Shown here piece after piece: positions 16,604 to 24,511 of a stretch of DNA of 47,527 bases. Each line of letters starts with the position of its first letter. The first letter of the stretch is position 1. Position numbers and translations under genes: made by a program. The DNA comes from Bradyrhizobium sp. AS23.2 (lineage in GTDB: Bacteria > Pseudomonadota > Alphaproteobacteria > Rhizobiales > Xanthobacteraceae). The notes under the pieces were generated by a model. The model ran no database searches. It worked only from the letters and a program-made list of their open reading frames with translations, and was not told the origin of the DNA. The stretch spans positions 1-47,527 of the forward strand of contig NZ_LGHM01000127.1 in assembly GCF_001908185.1 (NCBI RefSeq). The letters are read 5' to 3'.

Positions 16604-16615
16604 GCAGGAGAATTG

Positions 16616-16743
16616 TAAGGTGGGCAAAGGCGCGAAAGTGCCGTGTCCACCATCGTTCCGGACGCGCGGCGCTTTGGTAGGCACGCGGAGCCTGTCATCG
16701 GGCGCGCATTCGCGCGACCCGGTGGCTCTGCCCACCCTACGGG
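16616..16743. repeat. Composite palindromic repeat with a nested module
   Basis: The outer ends are inverted (GTAAGGTGGGCA and TGCCCACCCTAC), the hallmark of one dispersed repeat family. Inside, 16684-16728 carries a separate, roughly palindromic module beginning GCGGAGCCTGTCATCGGG and ending GACCCGGTGGCTC. The same module occurs inside a different repeat family at 43975-44022. Confidence 0.75.
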
Positions 16744-16764
16744 ATCGAGTTTGTGGAGTGCTTC

Positions 16765-17202
16765 ATGCGACGCGTCACTTTCACCAAAACCTTGATGCTG
16801 GCCGCGGCCCTGCTCGCGCCCGTGCCTGTAAGAGCCGAAGTCCGCATCATCGAGAGCCCGGGCGGACGGGTCGGACCGTTCCTCGACCTGTTCGAGAAGG
16901 TGCGCGAGAGCGGCGACCGCGTGGTGATCGACGGTCCCTGCCTGTCCGCCTGCACGCTGGTGCTGAGCATCGTGCCGGGCAATCGCATCTGCGTCACAAA
17001 ACGCGCCGTGCTCGGCTTCCATGCGGCGCGCTCGGTCGACCGGCGCGGGCGCTTCTATGCCGAACCGGAAGCATCCGAAGCGGTGCTTGCTGCCTATCCC
17101 GGCCCGGTGCGCGACTGGATCGACCGCCACGGCGGCCTCACCTCGCGGTTGCTTTTGCTCAGAGGGCGCGACCTCGCCGCGATCTATGCGCGCTGCCGAT
17201 AA
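16765..17202 (+). CDS. Exported ClpP-like (COG3904-type) protein
   Basis: 145 residues from the ATG at 16765, chosen because GGAG lies six bases upstream. A cleavable signal peptide (LMLAAALLAPVPVRAEV) precedes a short ClpP/crotonase-like domain: ESPGGRV at the oxyanion-loop position, then GPCLSACTLVL with the candidate nucleophile Ser, then VLGFHAA with a candidate His. The Cys pair in GPCLSAC may form a disulfide. The protein is probably periplasmic; whether it is a protease is unknown. It does not obviously belong to an operon. Confidence 0.7.
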   Translation: MRRVTFTKTLMLAAALLAPVPVRAEVRIIESPGGRVGPFLDLFEKVRESGDRVVIDGPCLSACTLVLSIVPGNRICVTKRAVLGFHAARSVDRRGRFYAEPEASEAVLAAYPGPVRDWIDRHGGLTSRLLLLRGRDLAAIYARCR

Positions 17203-17549
17203 GGATCTGGCGGCCGTCAGCAGTAGGACCGGGTTGAATCCGCTCCTGTCCGGCGATTGGGCAATCCTGCAGAATTCCGACTCGCCGGGCGCTGAATCCG
17301 CTCAAGCGCTTCGCAATGCCTGCCCAATTTAAGCGGTTTCCGGCTTTTCCCGACCGTCTATGATGGTGCCGGCCAAGCTGAGGCCGCTCCGGGGCGCGAT
17401 GGCCGCGGGGGTCGTCATAATCTCAGCAGTGATCGCTAGACTAGATCTCAGCAGTGATCGCGAGCGTCAGCTTCACGCTCCTCGCATTGCTCGTGAGCTA
17501 ACAGGCAGACTCGGCGGCGCAAATGCGCCGGTCGCTCGCTGCGTCCGGC
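17203..17549. other. Intergenic region with a short direct repeat
   Basis: 347 bases without a convincing gene. A 17-base unit (ATCTCAGCAGTGATCGC) occurs twice, at 17420-17436 and 17445-17461. Nothing else stands out. Confidence 0.5.
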
Positions 17550-17642
17550 CTAATAGAAGCTCTGAATCGTCTGCGCCAATTCCAGGCTTGCGCAGATGAG
17601 CATGCCCCAAAGTGCAAAATTGATCTGTAGCGCCGCTGCCAT
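17550..17642 (-). CDS. Candidate 30-residue hydrophobic small protein
   Basis: An ATG at 17642 opens 30 codons ending in TAG. The peptide begins MAAALQINFALWGMLICAS and ends TIQSFY, with one hydrophobic helix (about 3-22) and a polar tail, as expected for a small membrane protein. GGAAGGGGAG lies at ideal distance upstream, and the region before that (17665-17730) is unusually A/T-rich for this genome, fitting a promoter. No neighbour is on the same strand within 750 bases, so it would be monocistronic. Function unknown. Confidence 0.6.
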   Translation of the reverse strand: MAAALQINFALWGMLICASLELAQTIQSFY

Positions 17643-17927
17643 CGGTCGCTCCCCTTCCAAGTTACGCCCACCCCAATTTGTAAAGTTTATGAACTAATTA
17701 TTATCGATTCTGCGCGGAGTTCACAGCTTAATATTGCGCCAGTTGTTGTGCGATGCGGTCCGCATCATTTCACGAAGCGGCCTCACTGCTCTCGCAAAGT
17801 GATGCGAATCGAGACTCCATGTTCTGCCATGCCGGCCACCCCGTTTGCCTTAAGTTCCATTTAACCGGCGCGATGCAAACCTTCCCACGCGGATTTTGCG
17901 TGTCGCGTACCGCACCAAAGGTCCGGC

Positions 17928-18302
17928 ATGATGCGACTCGGCTTTGTCTTGCTCACTTTTTGCGCAGCGCTCATGGGATGCGCAGTAGCGCCGGCGCAGG
18001 AGCGTCGCCCAATCGCATGGGATGGCCTCGGCCAAGACCCGAACCGAGCCCCGAACCGAGCCTCGAACCGGCCTTCAGTCTCGAAACGGCGCGCGCCGAC
18101 TCACACTGCTGCAGAGAGCGGTCCGAATCAGGAACGGGAAAGAGTGCTCGGCACCCTGCGCCCCTACTCCGACGCATGGTGGGCGGTCCACGACGAGATC
18201 GAGGCGGAGAATGACAGGCAGCTCGGCACGAAGCTCGTGATCTGCCCTCGCTGCGTTCAGTCGTCGCCGCCCAGCGAGGACGTAACCGGATCGATCCGGT
18301 GA
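17928..18302 (+). CDS. Small exported protein, possible lipoprotein
   Basis: 124 residues. A hydrophobic signal (MRLGFVLLTFCAALMGC) ends either at a lipobox-like ALMGC or at a later APAQ site. A Pro/Asn/Arg stretch contains three near-repeats of the unit PNRA. The C-terminal half (LRPYSDAWWAVHDEIEAENDRQLGTKLVICPRC) looks conserved and ends with two cysteines spaced CPRC. I do not recognise a named family. It is transcribed away from its neighbours. Confidence 0.65.
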   Translation: MMRLGFVLLTFCAALMGCAVAPAQERRPIAWDGLGQDPNRAPNRASNRPSVSKRRAPTHTAAESGPNQERERVLGTLRPYSDAWWAVHDEIEAENDRQLGTKLVICPRCVQSSPPSEDVTGSIR

Positions 18303-18350
18303 GAAGGCCTACAGCCGATCGGCCGTCCGACATTCACGACTTTATAGGTG

Positions 18351-18379
18351 TCCCTCTCCCGTAACGGCAGGGAGAGGGA
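18351..18379. terminator. Perfect 10-bp hairpin between convergent genes
   Basis: TCCCTCTCCC (18351-18360) and GGGAGAGGGA (18370-18379). It lies between the exported protein (plus) and the VOC gene (minus) and can serve both ends. It lacks a T tract. Confidence 0.5.
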
Positions 18380-18410
18380 TCAAGCGTGGCGCAGCAGGCG
18401 ATCGCGCCTG

Positions 18411-18824
18411 TCACATTCCCTCTGCCGGGCAATTCACCATCCAGGGGATGCCGAACTTGTCGACGCACATGCCAAAGCCCTTGGCCCAGAATGTCTTGCT
18501 GAAGGGCATGGTCACCGTGCCGCCATCGGCGAGCGCATTGAACTTGCGCTCGGCTTCCGCCGCATCGGTCAGCGTGAGCGAAATCGAAAAGCCCTGCGGC
18601 TTGTGAAAGTGCTCGGGCGGCGCGTCGGAGGCCATCAGCACGCTTCCGCCGGGCAGCGACATCCGCGCGTGCATGATCGTCTTCTCGCGGCCAGCCGCGC
18701 CCGGCATGTCCGGCGGCGCGTCCGAGACACGCATCATGGCGTCGATCTTGCCGCCGAGAACCGTGGCGTAGAAATTGAACGCCGCTTCGCAGGTGTCCTG
18801 ATAGAACAGATAGGGATTGAGCAT
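18411..18824 (-). CDS. VOC (glyoxalase/PhnB-like) family protein
   Basis: 137 residues. The start MLNPYLFYQDTCEAAFNFYATVLGG and the late FGMCVDKFGIPWMVN are typical of PhnB-like members of the vicinal-oxygen-chelate fold. The reaction is unknown; such proteins often accompany ECF-controlled stress clusters. It lies 40 bases downstream of the SRPBCC gene on the same strand, without its own promoter motif, so it is probably the last gene of the unit driven from the ECF-type promoter at 19428. Confidence 0.9.
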   Translation of the reverse strand: MLNPYLFYQDTCEAAFNFYATVLGGKIDAMMRVSDAPPDMPGAAGREKTIMHARMSLPGGSVLMASDAPPEHFHKPQGFSISLTLTDAAEAERKFNALADGGTVTMPFSKTFWAKGFGMCVDKFGIPWMVNCPAEGM

Positions 18825-18864
18825 CGTTTCTCTCCTCTTCGTTTCCCTGAGCGATGTGAGGGCG

Positions 18865-19401
18865 TTACTTCTCGGTGAGCTTCTTCAAGCTGGCGAGGCC
18901 GGCCTCAAAGTCCTTGCCGATCATGCTGTCCATGTTGAGGAAGACCTGCATGACCTTGGACATGAACGGGGCAGGACCGTACATCACCCATGTGACCAGT
19001 GTGGCATCGCCTTGCGGCACAAACGTGAATTCGGCGGTGTTGTGCCCCTCGAAGGGACGCTCGAAATCGAGCTTGATGCGCAGCTTTGACGGCGTGTTTG
19101 CCTCGAGGATCTCCATATGCCCGGCGCCGACATTGTTGTTGCCATCCCAGGCGTAGGTCGCGCCCTTGCCGACCGCGGTTCCGCCGAAGGTGCGCTTCAT
19201 GGCGGGATCGCGGTCCTCGTAGGGCGACCAGCCCGTCCAGCGGTGGAAATCGGCAACCAGCGGATAGATCGCATCAGCCGGCGCCTTCACGGCGAGCGAG
19301 CGCTCGACGCGGAACGTGTCGGGCTTGGTGAGGGCGAAGACGAGAACGGCCACAATTCCGACCGCGAGCGCGACGGCGATGATGGCAATGGCTTTCAGCA
19401 T
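18865..19401 (-). CDS. SRPBCC (polyketide cyclase-like) protein with membrane anchor
   Basis: 178 residues from the ATG at 19401, which has GAGGGAG at good spacing and lies about 20 bases from the predicted start site of an ECF42-type promoter. One N-terminal transmembrane helix (about 3-25) is followed by a START/SRPBCC domain (VERSLAVKAPADAIYPLVADFHRWTGWSPYEDRDP, then WDGNNNVGAGHM). The domain forms a deep hydrophobic ligand pocket. It would face the periplasm or membrane surface. Upstream in-frame codons run into a dispersed repeat and were not used. Confidence 0.9.
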   Translation of the reverse strand: MLKAIAIIAVALAVGIVAVLVFALTKPDTFRVERSLAVKAPADAIYPLVADFHRWTGWSPYEDRDPAMKRTFGGTAVGKGATYAWDGNNNVGAGHMEILEANTPSKLRIKLDFERPFEGHNTAEFTFVPQGDATLVTWVMYGPAPFMSKVMQVFLNMDSMIGKDFEAGLASLKKLTEK

Positions 19402-19427
19402 GAATGACTCCCTCGATACGGGCTTAG

Positions 19428-19455
19428 GACGAAGGAGGGTGGCTGGGGCCGACAG
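19428..19455 (-). promoter_or_regulatory. ECF42-type promoter of the SRPBCC-VOC unit
   Basis: Minus strand: TGTCGG (19449-19454), 17 bases, CGTC (19428-19431), then CTA. It shows that SRPBCC-VOC is transcribed independently of the sigma gene upstream, from the same kind of promoter. Confidence 0.8.
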
Positions 19456-19480
19456 GAGGTAGATGATTTTTTGCCTCATT

Positions 19481-19585
19481 GTCATTCCGGGGCGATGCGA
19501 AGCATCGAGCCCGGAATCCATCGAGCTACCCTCTCTGAGGATCAATGGATTCCGGGCTCATCGCTTCGCGATGCCCCGGAATGAC
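19481..19585. repeat. Large inverted repeat (dispersed palindromic element)
   Basis: Two 41-base arms, 19481-19521 and about 19545-19585, are near-perfect inverse copies; both read GTCATTCCGGGGC outward and end in CCGGAATCCAT at the centre. Differences are confined to a short inner stretch. The right arm encodes the last residues and stop codon of the sigma-factor gene. Confidence 0.85.
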
Positions 19586-20870
19586 GCCAGCTAACGCGCG
19601 CTCGCCCCCCCTTCGGCTGACTGTCCCGGATCAGGCGATCAATGTGCATGCGGATGTGGGTGGCTTCCGCCGAAGTGTTGGCGAGCGCGATGGCACGGTC
19701 GAAGGCGATGCGGGCTTCGTCGTTGCGGCCGAGCTGCATCAGGAAGGCGCCACGCACGCCGTAGAAATGGAAGTAATTGGCAAGCTTCGGCGCCAGCGGC
19801 TCGATCAGATCGAGCGCGGCTTGCGGCCCGCGCACCTTGGAGACCGCGACCGCGCGGTTGAGCGTCACCACCGGCGAAGGCTGCACCACCTCGAGCGCGC
19901 CATAGAGCAGGTCGATCTGCGTCCAGTCGGTCTCCTCGGGTGTCGAGGCGCGGGCATGCAGCGCGGCGATCGCGGCCTGGATCTGGTAGGGACCGCTGCG
20001 GCGATGGCGCATCGCCTTGTCGATCAGAGCGAGGCCTTCCGCGATCATGGTGCCGTTCCACAGCGAGCGGTCCTGGTCGTCCAGCAGGATCAGCGAGCCG
20101 TCCGCGGCAAAGCGCGCGGCGCTGCGTGCATGTTGCAACAGGATAAGCGCCGTGAGCCCCATGATTTCCGGCTCGCTCTGGAACAGCCGCAGCAGCAGCC
20201 GCGCCAGCCGGATCGCCTCCTCGCAGAGCGGTTTGCGCAGCTCGGCGGTGTCACCGCTGGCCGAATAGCCCTCGTTGAAGATCAGGTAGATCATCGCCGC
20301 GACGCCGGCCAGCCGCTCGGAGCGCTCGACCGCGCCTGGCGATTCGAACGGCGTCCCGGCCGCTGCGACCTTGGCCTTGGCGCGCGTGATGCGCTGCTCC
20401 ATCGCCGCGTCCGAGACCAGGAAGGCGCGCGCGATCTGCTTCACCGTGAGGCCCGAGACGATCCGCAGCGCGAGCGCGATCTGCTGCGTCGCCGGCAATT
20501 GCGGATGACAGCAGATGAACATCAGCCGCAGGATGTCGTCGCGGTAGTGCGAGCCGTCGAGCCGCTCGGCGAGCGCGCCTTCAGCATCGTCGAGATCGGA
20601 GATCGCCTGGTCATCCTCCGGCAGCGGCTGCTGCTTGCGGGCGCGGCGAACCTCGTCGATCGCAACGTTGCGGCCGACCATGATCAGCCAGGCCGCGGGA
20701 TCGCGCGGCGGCCCGTTCTGCGGCCAGGTTTTCAGCGCGCGCAGGCAGGCGTTCTGGAAAGCCTCCTCGGCCGTATCGAGATCGCGGAAATAGCGCAGCA
20801 GCGCGCCGACCGCCTGCGGACGCGCCGAGGTCAGCGCGGTCTCGATCCAGGCGGTATCGGTCTCGCTCAC
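19542..20870 (-). CDS. ECF sigma factor of the ECF42 type
   Basis: 442 residues. An N-terminal sigma-2 region (LRYFRDLDTAEEAFQNACLRAL, WLIMVGRNVAIDEVRRARK) and a sigma-4 region (LALRIVSGLTVKQIARAFLVSDAAMEQRITRAK) are followed by a helical C-terminal extension of about 240 residues with TPR character (ALYGALEVVQPSPVVTLNRAVAVSKVRGPQAAL). That extension plus a DGPF neighbour define ECF42. There is no anti-sigma gene. The GTG start at 20870 overlaps the DGPF stop by four bases (GTGA). The last 13 or so residues come from a dispersed repeat, so the C-terminus is lineage-specific. Four matching promoters nearby are its likely targets, including its own. Confidence 0.93.
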   Translation of the reverse strand: MSETDTAWIETALTSARPQAVGALLRYFRDLDTAEEAFQNACLRALKTWPQNGPPRDPAAWLIMVGRNVAIDEVRRARKQQPLPEDDQAISDLDDAEGALAERLDGSHYRDDILRLMFICCHPQLPATQQIALALRIVSGLTVKQIARAFLVSDAAMEQRITRAKAKVAAAGTPFESPGAVERSERLAGVAAMIYLIFNEGYSASGDTAELRKPLCEEAIRLARLLLRLFQSEPEIMGLTALILLQHARSAARFAADGSLILLDDQDRSLWNGTMIAEGLALIDKAMRHRRSGPYQIQAAIAALHARASTPEETDWTQIDLLYGALEVVQPSPVVTLNRAVAVSKVRGPQAALDLIEPLAPKLANYFHFYGVRGAFLMQLGRNDEARIAFDRAIALANTSAEATHIRMHIDRLIRDSQPKGGRARVSWRHSGASRSDEPGIH

Positions 20871-21235
20871 GTCAAATTCCCTCCGGGCCGGAACACGCCG
20901 ACGGGACGCACCTCATAAGCGCCACCGGGATTGGCCGCGCCAAGGTCGCGCGCAACGTCGAGCGCCTCGTCGAGGTTCTTGCAGTCGACGATGTAGAAGC
21001 CGAGCAACTGCTCCTTGGTCTCGGCATAGGGACCGTCGAGCACCAGCGGCGGGTCTTCCTTGCGCAAGGTCGCCGCCGCCGTGGTCGGCAGCAGCCGCGC
21101 CACCGGGCCGAGCCGCCCCTGCTTCGCGAGACCTTCCTGAACCACGGCGAGCTTCTTCATCACGGCCTCGTCCTGGTCCTTGCTCCAGGAGCCGACGAAG
21201 TCCTCGTCGTGATAGCAAAGGATCGCATAAAGCAT
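20867..21235 (-). CDS. DGPF (YciI-related) partner of the ECF42 sigma factor
   Basis: 122 residues from the ATG at 21235; a GTG nine bases earlier is in frame but too close to the AGGGA site. The start MLYAILCYHDEDFVGSW and the motif LDGPYAETKEQLLGFYIV (Tyr in place of the Phe of DGPF) are typical. The gene is translationally coupled to the sigma gene and has an ECF42-type promoter 26 bases upstream. Such partners are thought to be conserved components of ECF42 systems, but their chemistry is unknown. Confidence 0.93.
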   Translation of the reverse strand: MLYAILCYHDEDFVGSWSKDQDEAVMKKLAVVQEGLAKQGRLGPVARLLPTTAAATLRKEDPPLVLDGPYAETKEQLLGFYIVDCKNLDEALDVARDLGAANPGGAYEVRPVGVFRPGGNLT

Positions 21236-21267
21236 GGGCAGCACCTTCCCTCAACTCTTGTTGTGAA

Positions 21268-21295
21268 GACGATCCACTATGCCTCGCCCCGACAG
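21268..21295 (-). promoter_or_regulatory. ECF42-type promoter of the DGPF-sigma operon
   Basis: Minus strand: TGTCGG (21289-21294), 17 bases, CGTC (21268-21271), then TTC. It implies positive autoregulation of the sigma factor. Confidence 0.8.
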
Positions 21296-21379
21296 CGCTG
21301 CGGAAAAAATTTGCGAGAAAAATCCGGCTGATCGTGCCAAGGAAGGCCTTCAAAACCGGAACCCGACGAGGCACTTCGA

Positions 21380-22345
21380 ATGACCATGGGCACACTGGCC
21401 GTCCTGATCAACAGCACGCAGCAGAACTGGCTGCCGGAGCGCTGGAAGGTCCGGTTCGATGCGGTCTGCGGCGGACGGCGCGTGGTGCTGCTGCCCGATG
21501 CCGGGCTCGATCCCGCCGAGGTGCACTATGCCGCGGTGTGGAAGCCGGTGCCGGGTGACCTCGGCTCTTTCCCCAATTTACGGGCCATCTTCAATCTCGG
21601 CGCGGGCGTCGATGCGCTGATGGCGGACAAGAGCCTGCCAAACGTGCCGCTGGTTCGCGTCGCCGTGCCGGATCTCACCAATCGCATGACTGAATATGTC
21701 GTGCTGCACGTGCTGATGCACCATCGCCAGGAGCTTTACCTACGCCAGTCGCAGCGCGAGAAGCGCTGGGAGCCGAAATATCAGTGGCCGGCGAGCGCGG
21801 TCACGGTCGGCGTCATGGGATTGGGCACGCTCGGCGCTGACGCGGCCGATGTGCTGCGGCGCCTCGGCTTCCGCGTCACCGGCTGGAGTCGCAGCCCGCG
21901 CACGATCGAGGGCGTCGAATGCTTCCAAGGCAGCGCTCAGATCGACGCGTTCCTGCGCGCGACCGACATCCTGGTTTGCCTGTTGCCGCTGACGCCGGAG
22001 ACGCACGGCATTCTCAACCGCGACGTCTTCGCAAAACTCAACCGCGAGAGTCCGCTCGGCGCGCCGGTGCTGATCAATGCCGGCCGCGGCGGCCTCCAGA
22101 ACGAAGCCGACATCCTGGCCTGCCTCGACGACGGTACGCTGGGCGCCGCCTCGCTCGACGTGTTCGTGCAGGAGCCGCAGCCGGCGGACAGCCGGTTCTG
22201 GACCCACCCGAAGGTGGTGCTAACTCCGCACAACGCGGCCGACACCGATGCGGACGCGATCTCGGCCTATGTCGCCGAGCAGATCGCCCGGTTCGAGGCG
22301 GGCGGTGCGCTGGAGAACGTGGTGGACCGGGCGCGGGGGTATTAG
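21380..22345 (+). CDS. D-2-hydroxyacid dehydrogenase, GhrA type
   Basis: 321 residues. The NAD(P)-binding motif GVMGLGTLG (about 145-153), NAGRGG with the catalytic Arg, LDVFVQEP with the acidic residue, and LTPHNAA with the catalytic His are all present. The WSRSPR after the second strand suggests NADP(H). The GhrA-like N-terminus (AVLINS) points to glyoxylate/hydroxypyruvate reductase activity. ATG codons at 21380 and 21386 are both possible. The gene is divergent from the sigma operon and 130 bases before a chemoreceptor. Confidence 0.9.
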   Translation: MTMGTLAVLINSTQQNWLPERWKVRFDAVCGGRRVVLLPDAGLDPAEVHYAAVWKPVPGDLGSFPNLRAIFNLGAGVDALMADKSLPNVPLVRVAVPDLTNRMTEYVVLHVLMHHRQELYLRQSQREKRWEPKYQWPASAVTVGVMGLGTLGADAADVLRRLGFRVTGWSRSPRTIEGVECFQGSAQIDAFLRATDILVCLLPLTPETHGILNRDVFAKLNRESPLGAPVLINAGRGGLQNEADILACLDDGTLGAASLDVFVQEPQPADSRFWTHPKVVLTPHNAADTDADAISAYVAEQIARFEAGGALENVVDRARGY

Positions 22346-22478
22346 AGCTTCGGCCGGGACGACACCTTTGTGCCCGGCGGCCCACCGACCACAACCACTA
22401 GCCGTGCCTCCCCGTTCACCCTCTCTTAGCGAGAATTTGGTAGGCGTTCTTAACCAACGCTCAAAGAACGAGTCGGAC

Positions 22479-24446
22479 ATGCGCGCGCGCCTCGGCCTCA
22501 GGATGCGGATCACGGTTGCCCTGGCGGTCACCGCGGCGGCGACCGCGCTGTTTGCCGTGCTCGGGGCGATGTGGATCATCGCCGGGATCATCGACCGCGC
22601 CGACCAGCGCGAGCTGCGCAGCCATTATGATGCGCTGCTGTCGCGGATTGCGGAAGAATCTCACCGCGCTGCCGCCATGAGCGCCGTCGTGGCCGCGATG
22701 CCTGCCACGCAGGACGCGATGGCCAAGCAGGACCGCAACGCCCTGGTCGGCCTGTTCGGGCCGGTCTTTGCCGCGACCAAGTCGGAATACGGCGTCGACC
22801 AGTTCCAGTTTCATGTGGCGCCAGCAACCTCGTTCCTGCGTATCCACCAGCCCGCCAAATTCGGCGACGACCTCTCAAGCTTCCGCAAGACTGTTCTGGT
22901 CGCCAACCAGGAGCACAAGGTTGTCGTCGGCCTCGAAGGCGGCGTGGCTGGGCTCGGCATCCGCGGCGTGGTGCCGATAGCGCAAGCCGGCAAGCATCTC
23001 GGCTCCGTGGAGTTCGGCCTGACCTTCGGCCAGTCCTTCCTCGACGACTTCAAGCTCAACCGCCATGTCGACATTGCCTTCCACCTCGCGGACGGCTCGG
23101 GCTTCAAGCTGTTCGGCGGCACGTTGAAGGGCAAGAGCTTCTTCGATGCGGCCAATTACGGTCGCGCCGCCGGCGGCGAGTTCACGGTGCGACAGGCCAA
23201 GCTCGACGACACGCCGGTCGCCGCGCTGCTCGGACCGATCAAGGACTTTTCCGGCAAGCCGCTCGGCGCCGTCGAGCTGGTGATGGACAATGCCGACTAT
23301 GTCGCTTCCGCCGATCGCGCGTGGTGGCTTTCGCTCGGCATCGCCGCGCTCGGGCTCGGGCTCGCCGCAATCGTCGGCTATCTCATCGCCCGCAGCATCT
23401 CGCATCCGATCCTGTCGATCACGAGCGTCATGCGCGAGCTCGCAGACGGCCGTCTCGACGTTGCCATTCCCGCCAGCAAGGCGAACGACGAGGTCGGCGC
23501 GATGGTGAAGGCGGTCGCGGTGTTCCGCGACAACGCCGTGAGCTTCAACCGCCTCCAGGCCCAGCAGGCCGACACCGTGGCACAGTCCGAGCGGGAGAAG
23601 CGGCGGGCGTTCGCCGCGCTCGCCGACAGCTTTGAGGCGAGCATCAGCGAGGTCGTCGCCACTGTATCCTCCGCGGCGGTCGAGATGGAGCAGACGGCAC
23701 GGTCGATGTCGGCCATCGTCGCGCAATCGAAGGCGCAGACACATGCGGTGTCCTCGGCTTCCGCGCTGGCCTCGGAGAACGTGCAGACGGTCGCGGCCGC
23801 GGCCGAAGAGCTGTCGTCGTCGATGAGCGAGATCAGCCGCCGTCTCGCGCATGCCACCGAGGTGGTGGGCAAGGCCGCGAGTGACGGACAAAGGTCCAAC
23901 GCGCGCGTGCAGAGCCTTGCGGACGCGGCACAGAAGATCGGCGACGTCGTCTCCTTCATCAACGGCATCGCGGGGCAAACCAATCTGCTGGCGCTGAACG
24001 CGACCATCGAGGCTGCGCGTGCCGGTGAGGCCGGCCGCGGCTTTGCGGTGGTGGCGTCGGAGGTCAAGGCGCTGGCGACACAGACCGCAAAGGCGACCGA
24101 GGAGATCGGCGCGCAAGTGACGGCGGTACAAGGCGAGACCACCGGCGCAGTTGACGGCATCCAGTCGATCTGTGCGACGATTCAGCAGGTCGACGAGATC
24201 TCCGCAGCCATCGCGGCCGCCGTCAGCCAGCAGGGCACAGCGACGCAGGAAATCGCGCAGAATGTCCAGCAGGCCGCCGCCCGCACCGGCGAAGTCTCGC
24301 AGAACATCGCAGGCGTCACCGACGGCATCGCAGCGACGGGAACGGCGGCGGAGGAAGTACTGGGCTCGGCGGTCGAACTGTCGAAGCAATCGCAACGGCT
24401 TCGCGACGAGGTCGATCGCTTCCTCGCGCATATCCGGGCGGCGTAG
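22479..24446 (+). CDS. Methyl-accepting chemotaxis protein
   Basis: 655 residues from the ATG at 22479; the open frame extends upstream but overlaps the dehydrogenase end. Order: transmembrane helix (9-38), periplasmic sensor resembling a double-cache domain (about 40-278, VDQFQFHVAPATSFLRIHQP), second helix (281-304), HAMP (305-357, then DNAVSFNRLQ), and signalling domain (about 395-650) with the conserved tip region TIEAARAGEAGRGFAVVASE. The C-terminus lacks a CheR-binding pentapeptide. Ligand unknown. A truncated paralogue lies at 15262-15540. Confidence 0.95.
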   Translation: MRARLGLRMRITVALAVTAAATALFAVLGAMWIIAGIIDRADQRELRSHYDALLSRIAEESHRAAAMSAVVAAMPATQDAMAKQDRNALVGLFGPVFAATKSEYGVDQFQFHVAPATSFLRIHQPAKFGDDLSSFRKTVLVANQEHKVVVGLEGGVAGLGIRGVVPIAQAGKHLGSVEFGLTFGQSFLDDFKLNRHVDIAFHLADGSGFKLFGGTLKGKSFFDAANYGRAAGGEFTVRQAKLDDTPVAALLGPIKDFSGKPLGAVELVMDNADYVASADRAWWLSLGIAALGLGLAAIVGYLIARSISHPILSITSVMRELADGRLDVAIPASKANDEVGAMVKAVAVFRDNAVSFNRLQAQQADTVAQSEREKRRAFAALADSFEASISEVVATVSSAAVEMEQTARSMSAIVAQSKAQTHAVSSASALASENVQTVAAAAEELSSSMSEISRRLAHATEVVGKAASDGQRSNARVQSLADAAQKIGDVVSFINGIAGQTNLLALNATIEAARAGEAGRGFAVVASEVKALATQTAKATEEIGAQVTAVQGETTGAVDGIQSICATIQQVDEISAAIAAAVSQQGTATQEIAQNVQQAAARTGEVSQNIAGVTDGIAATGTAAEEVLGSAVELSKQSQRLRDEVDRFLAHIRAA

Positions 24447-24511
24447 TCAGGCGCGGGATCGCGCTACTTTCTCGGTGTCGTCCCGGCGCTGCGCTGGTCC
24501 GGATCGACGGC

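Noticed and set aside
17420..17461. Two-copy 17-base repeat as a CRISPR or iteron array
   Set aside because: Only two units, spacer of eight bases, no associated genes.
17360..17599. Small plus-strand gene in the gap after the ClpP-like gene
   Set aside because: No ribosome site, spans the short direct repeat, and composition is not protein-like.
22248..22478. Extended N-terminus for the chemoreceptor
   Set aside because: Overlaps the end of the hydroxyacid dehydrogenase and lacks a signal/membrane pattern; the ATG at 22479 gives the normal layout.
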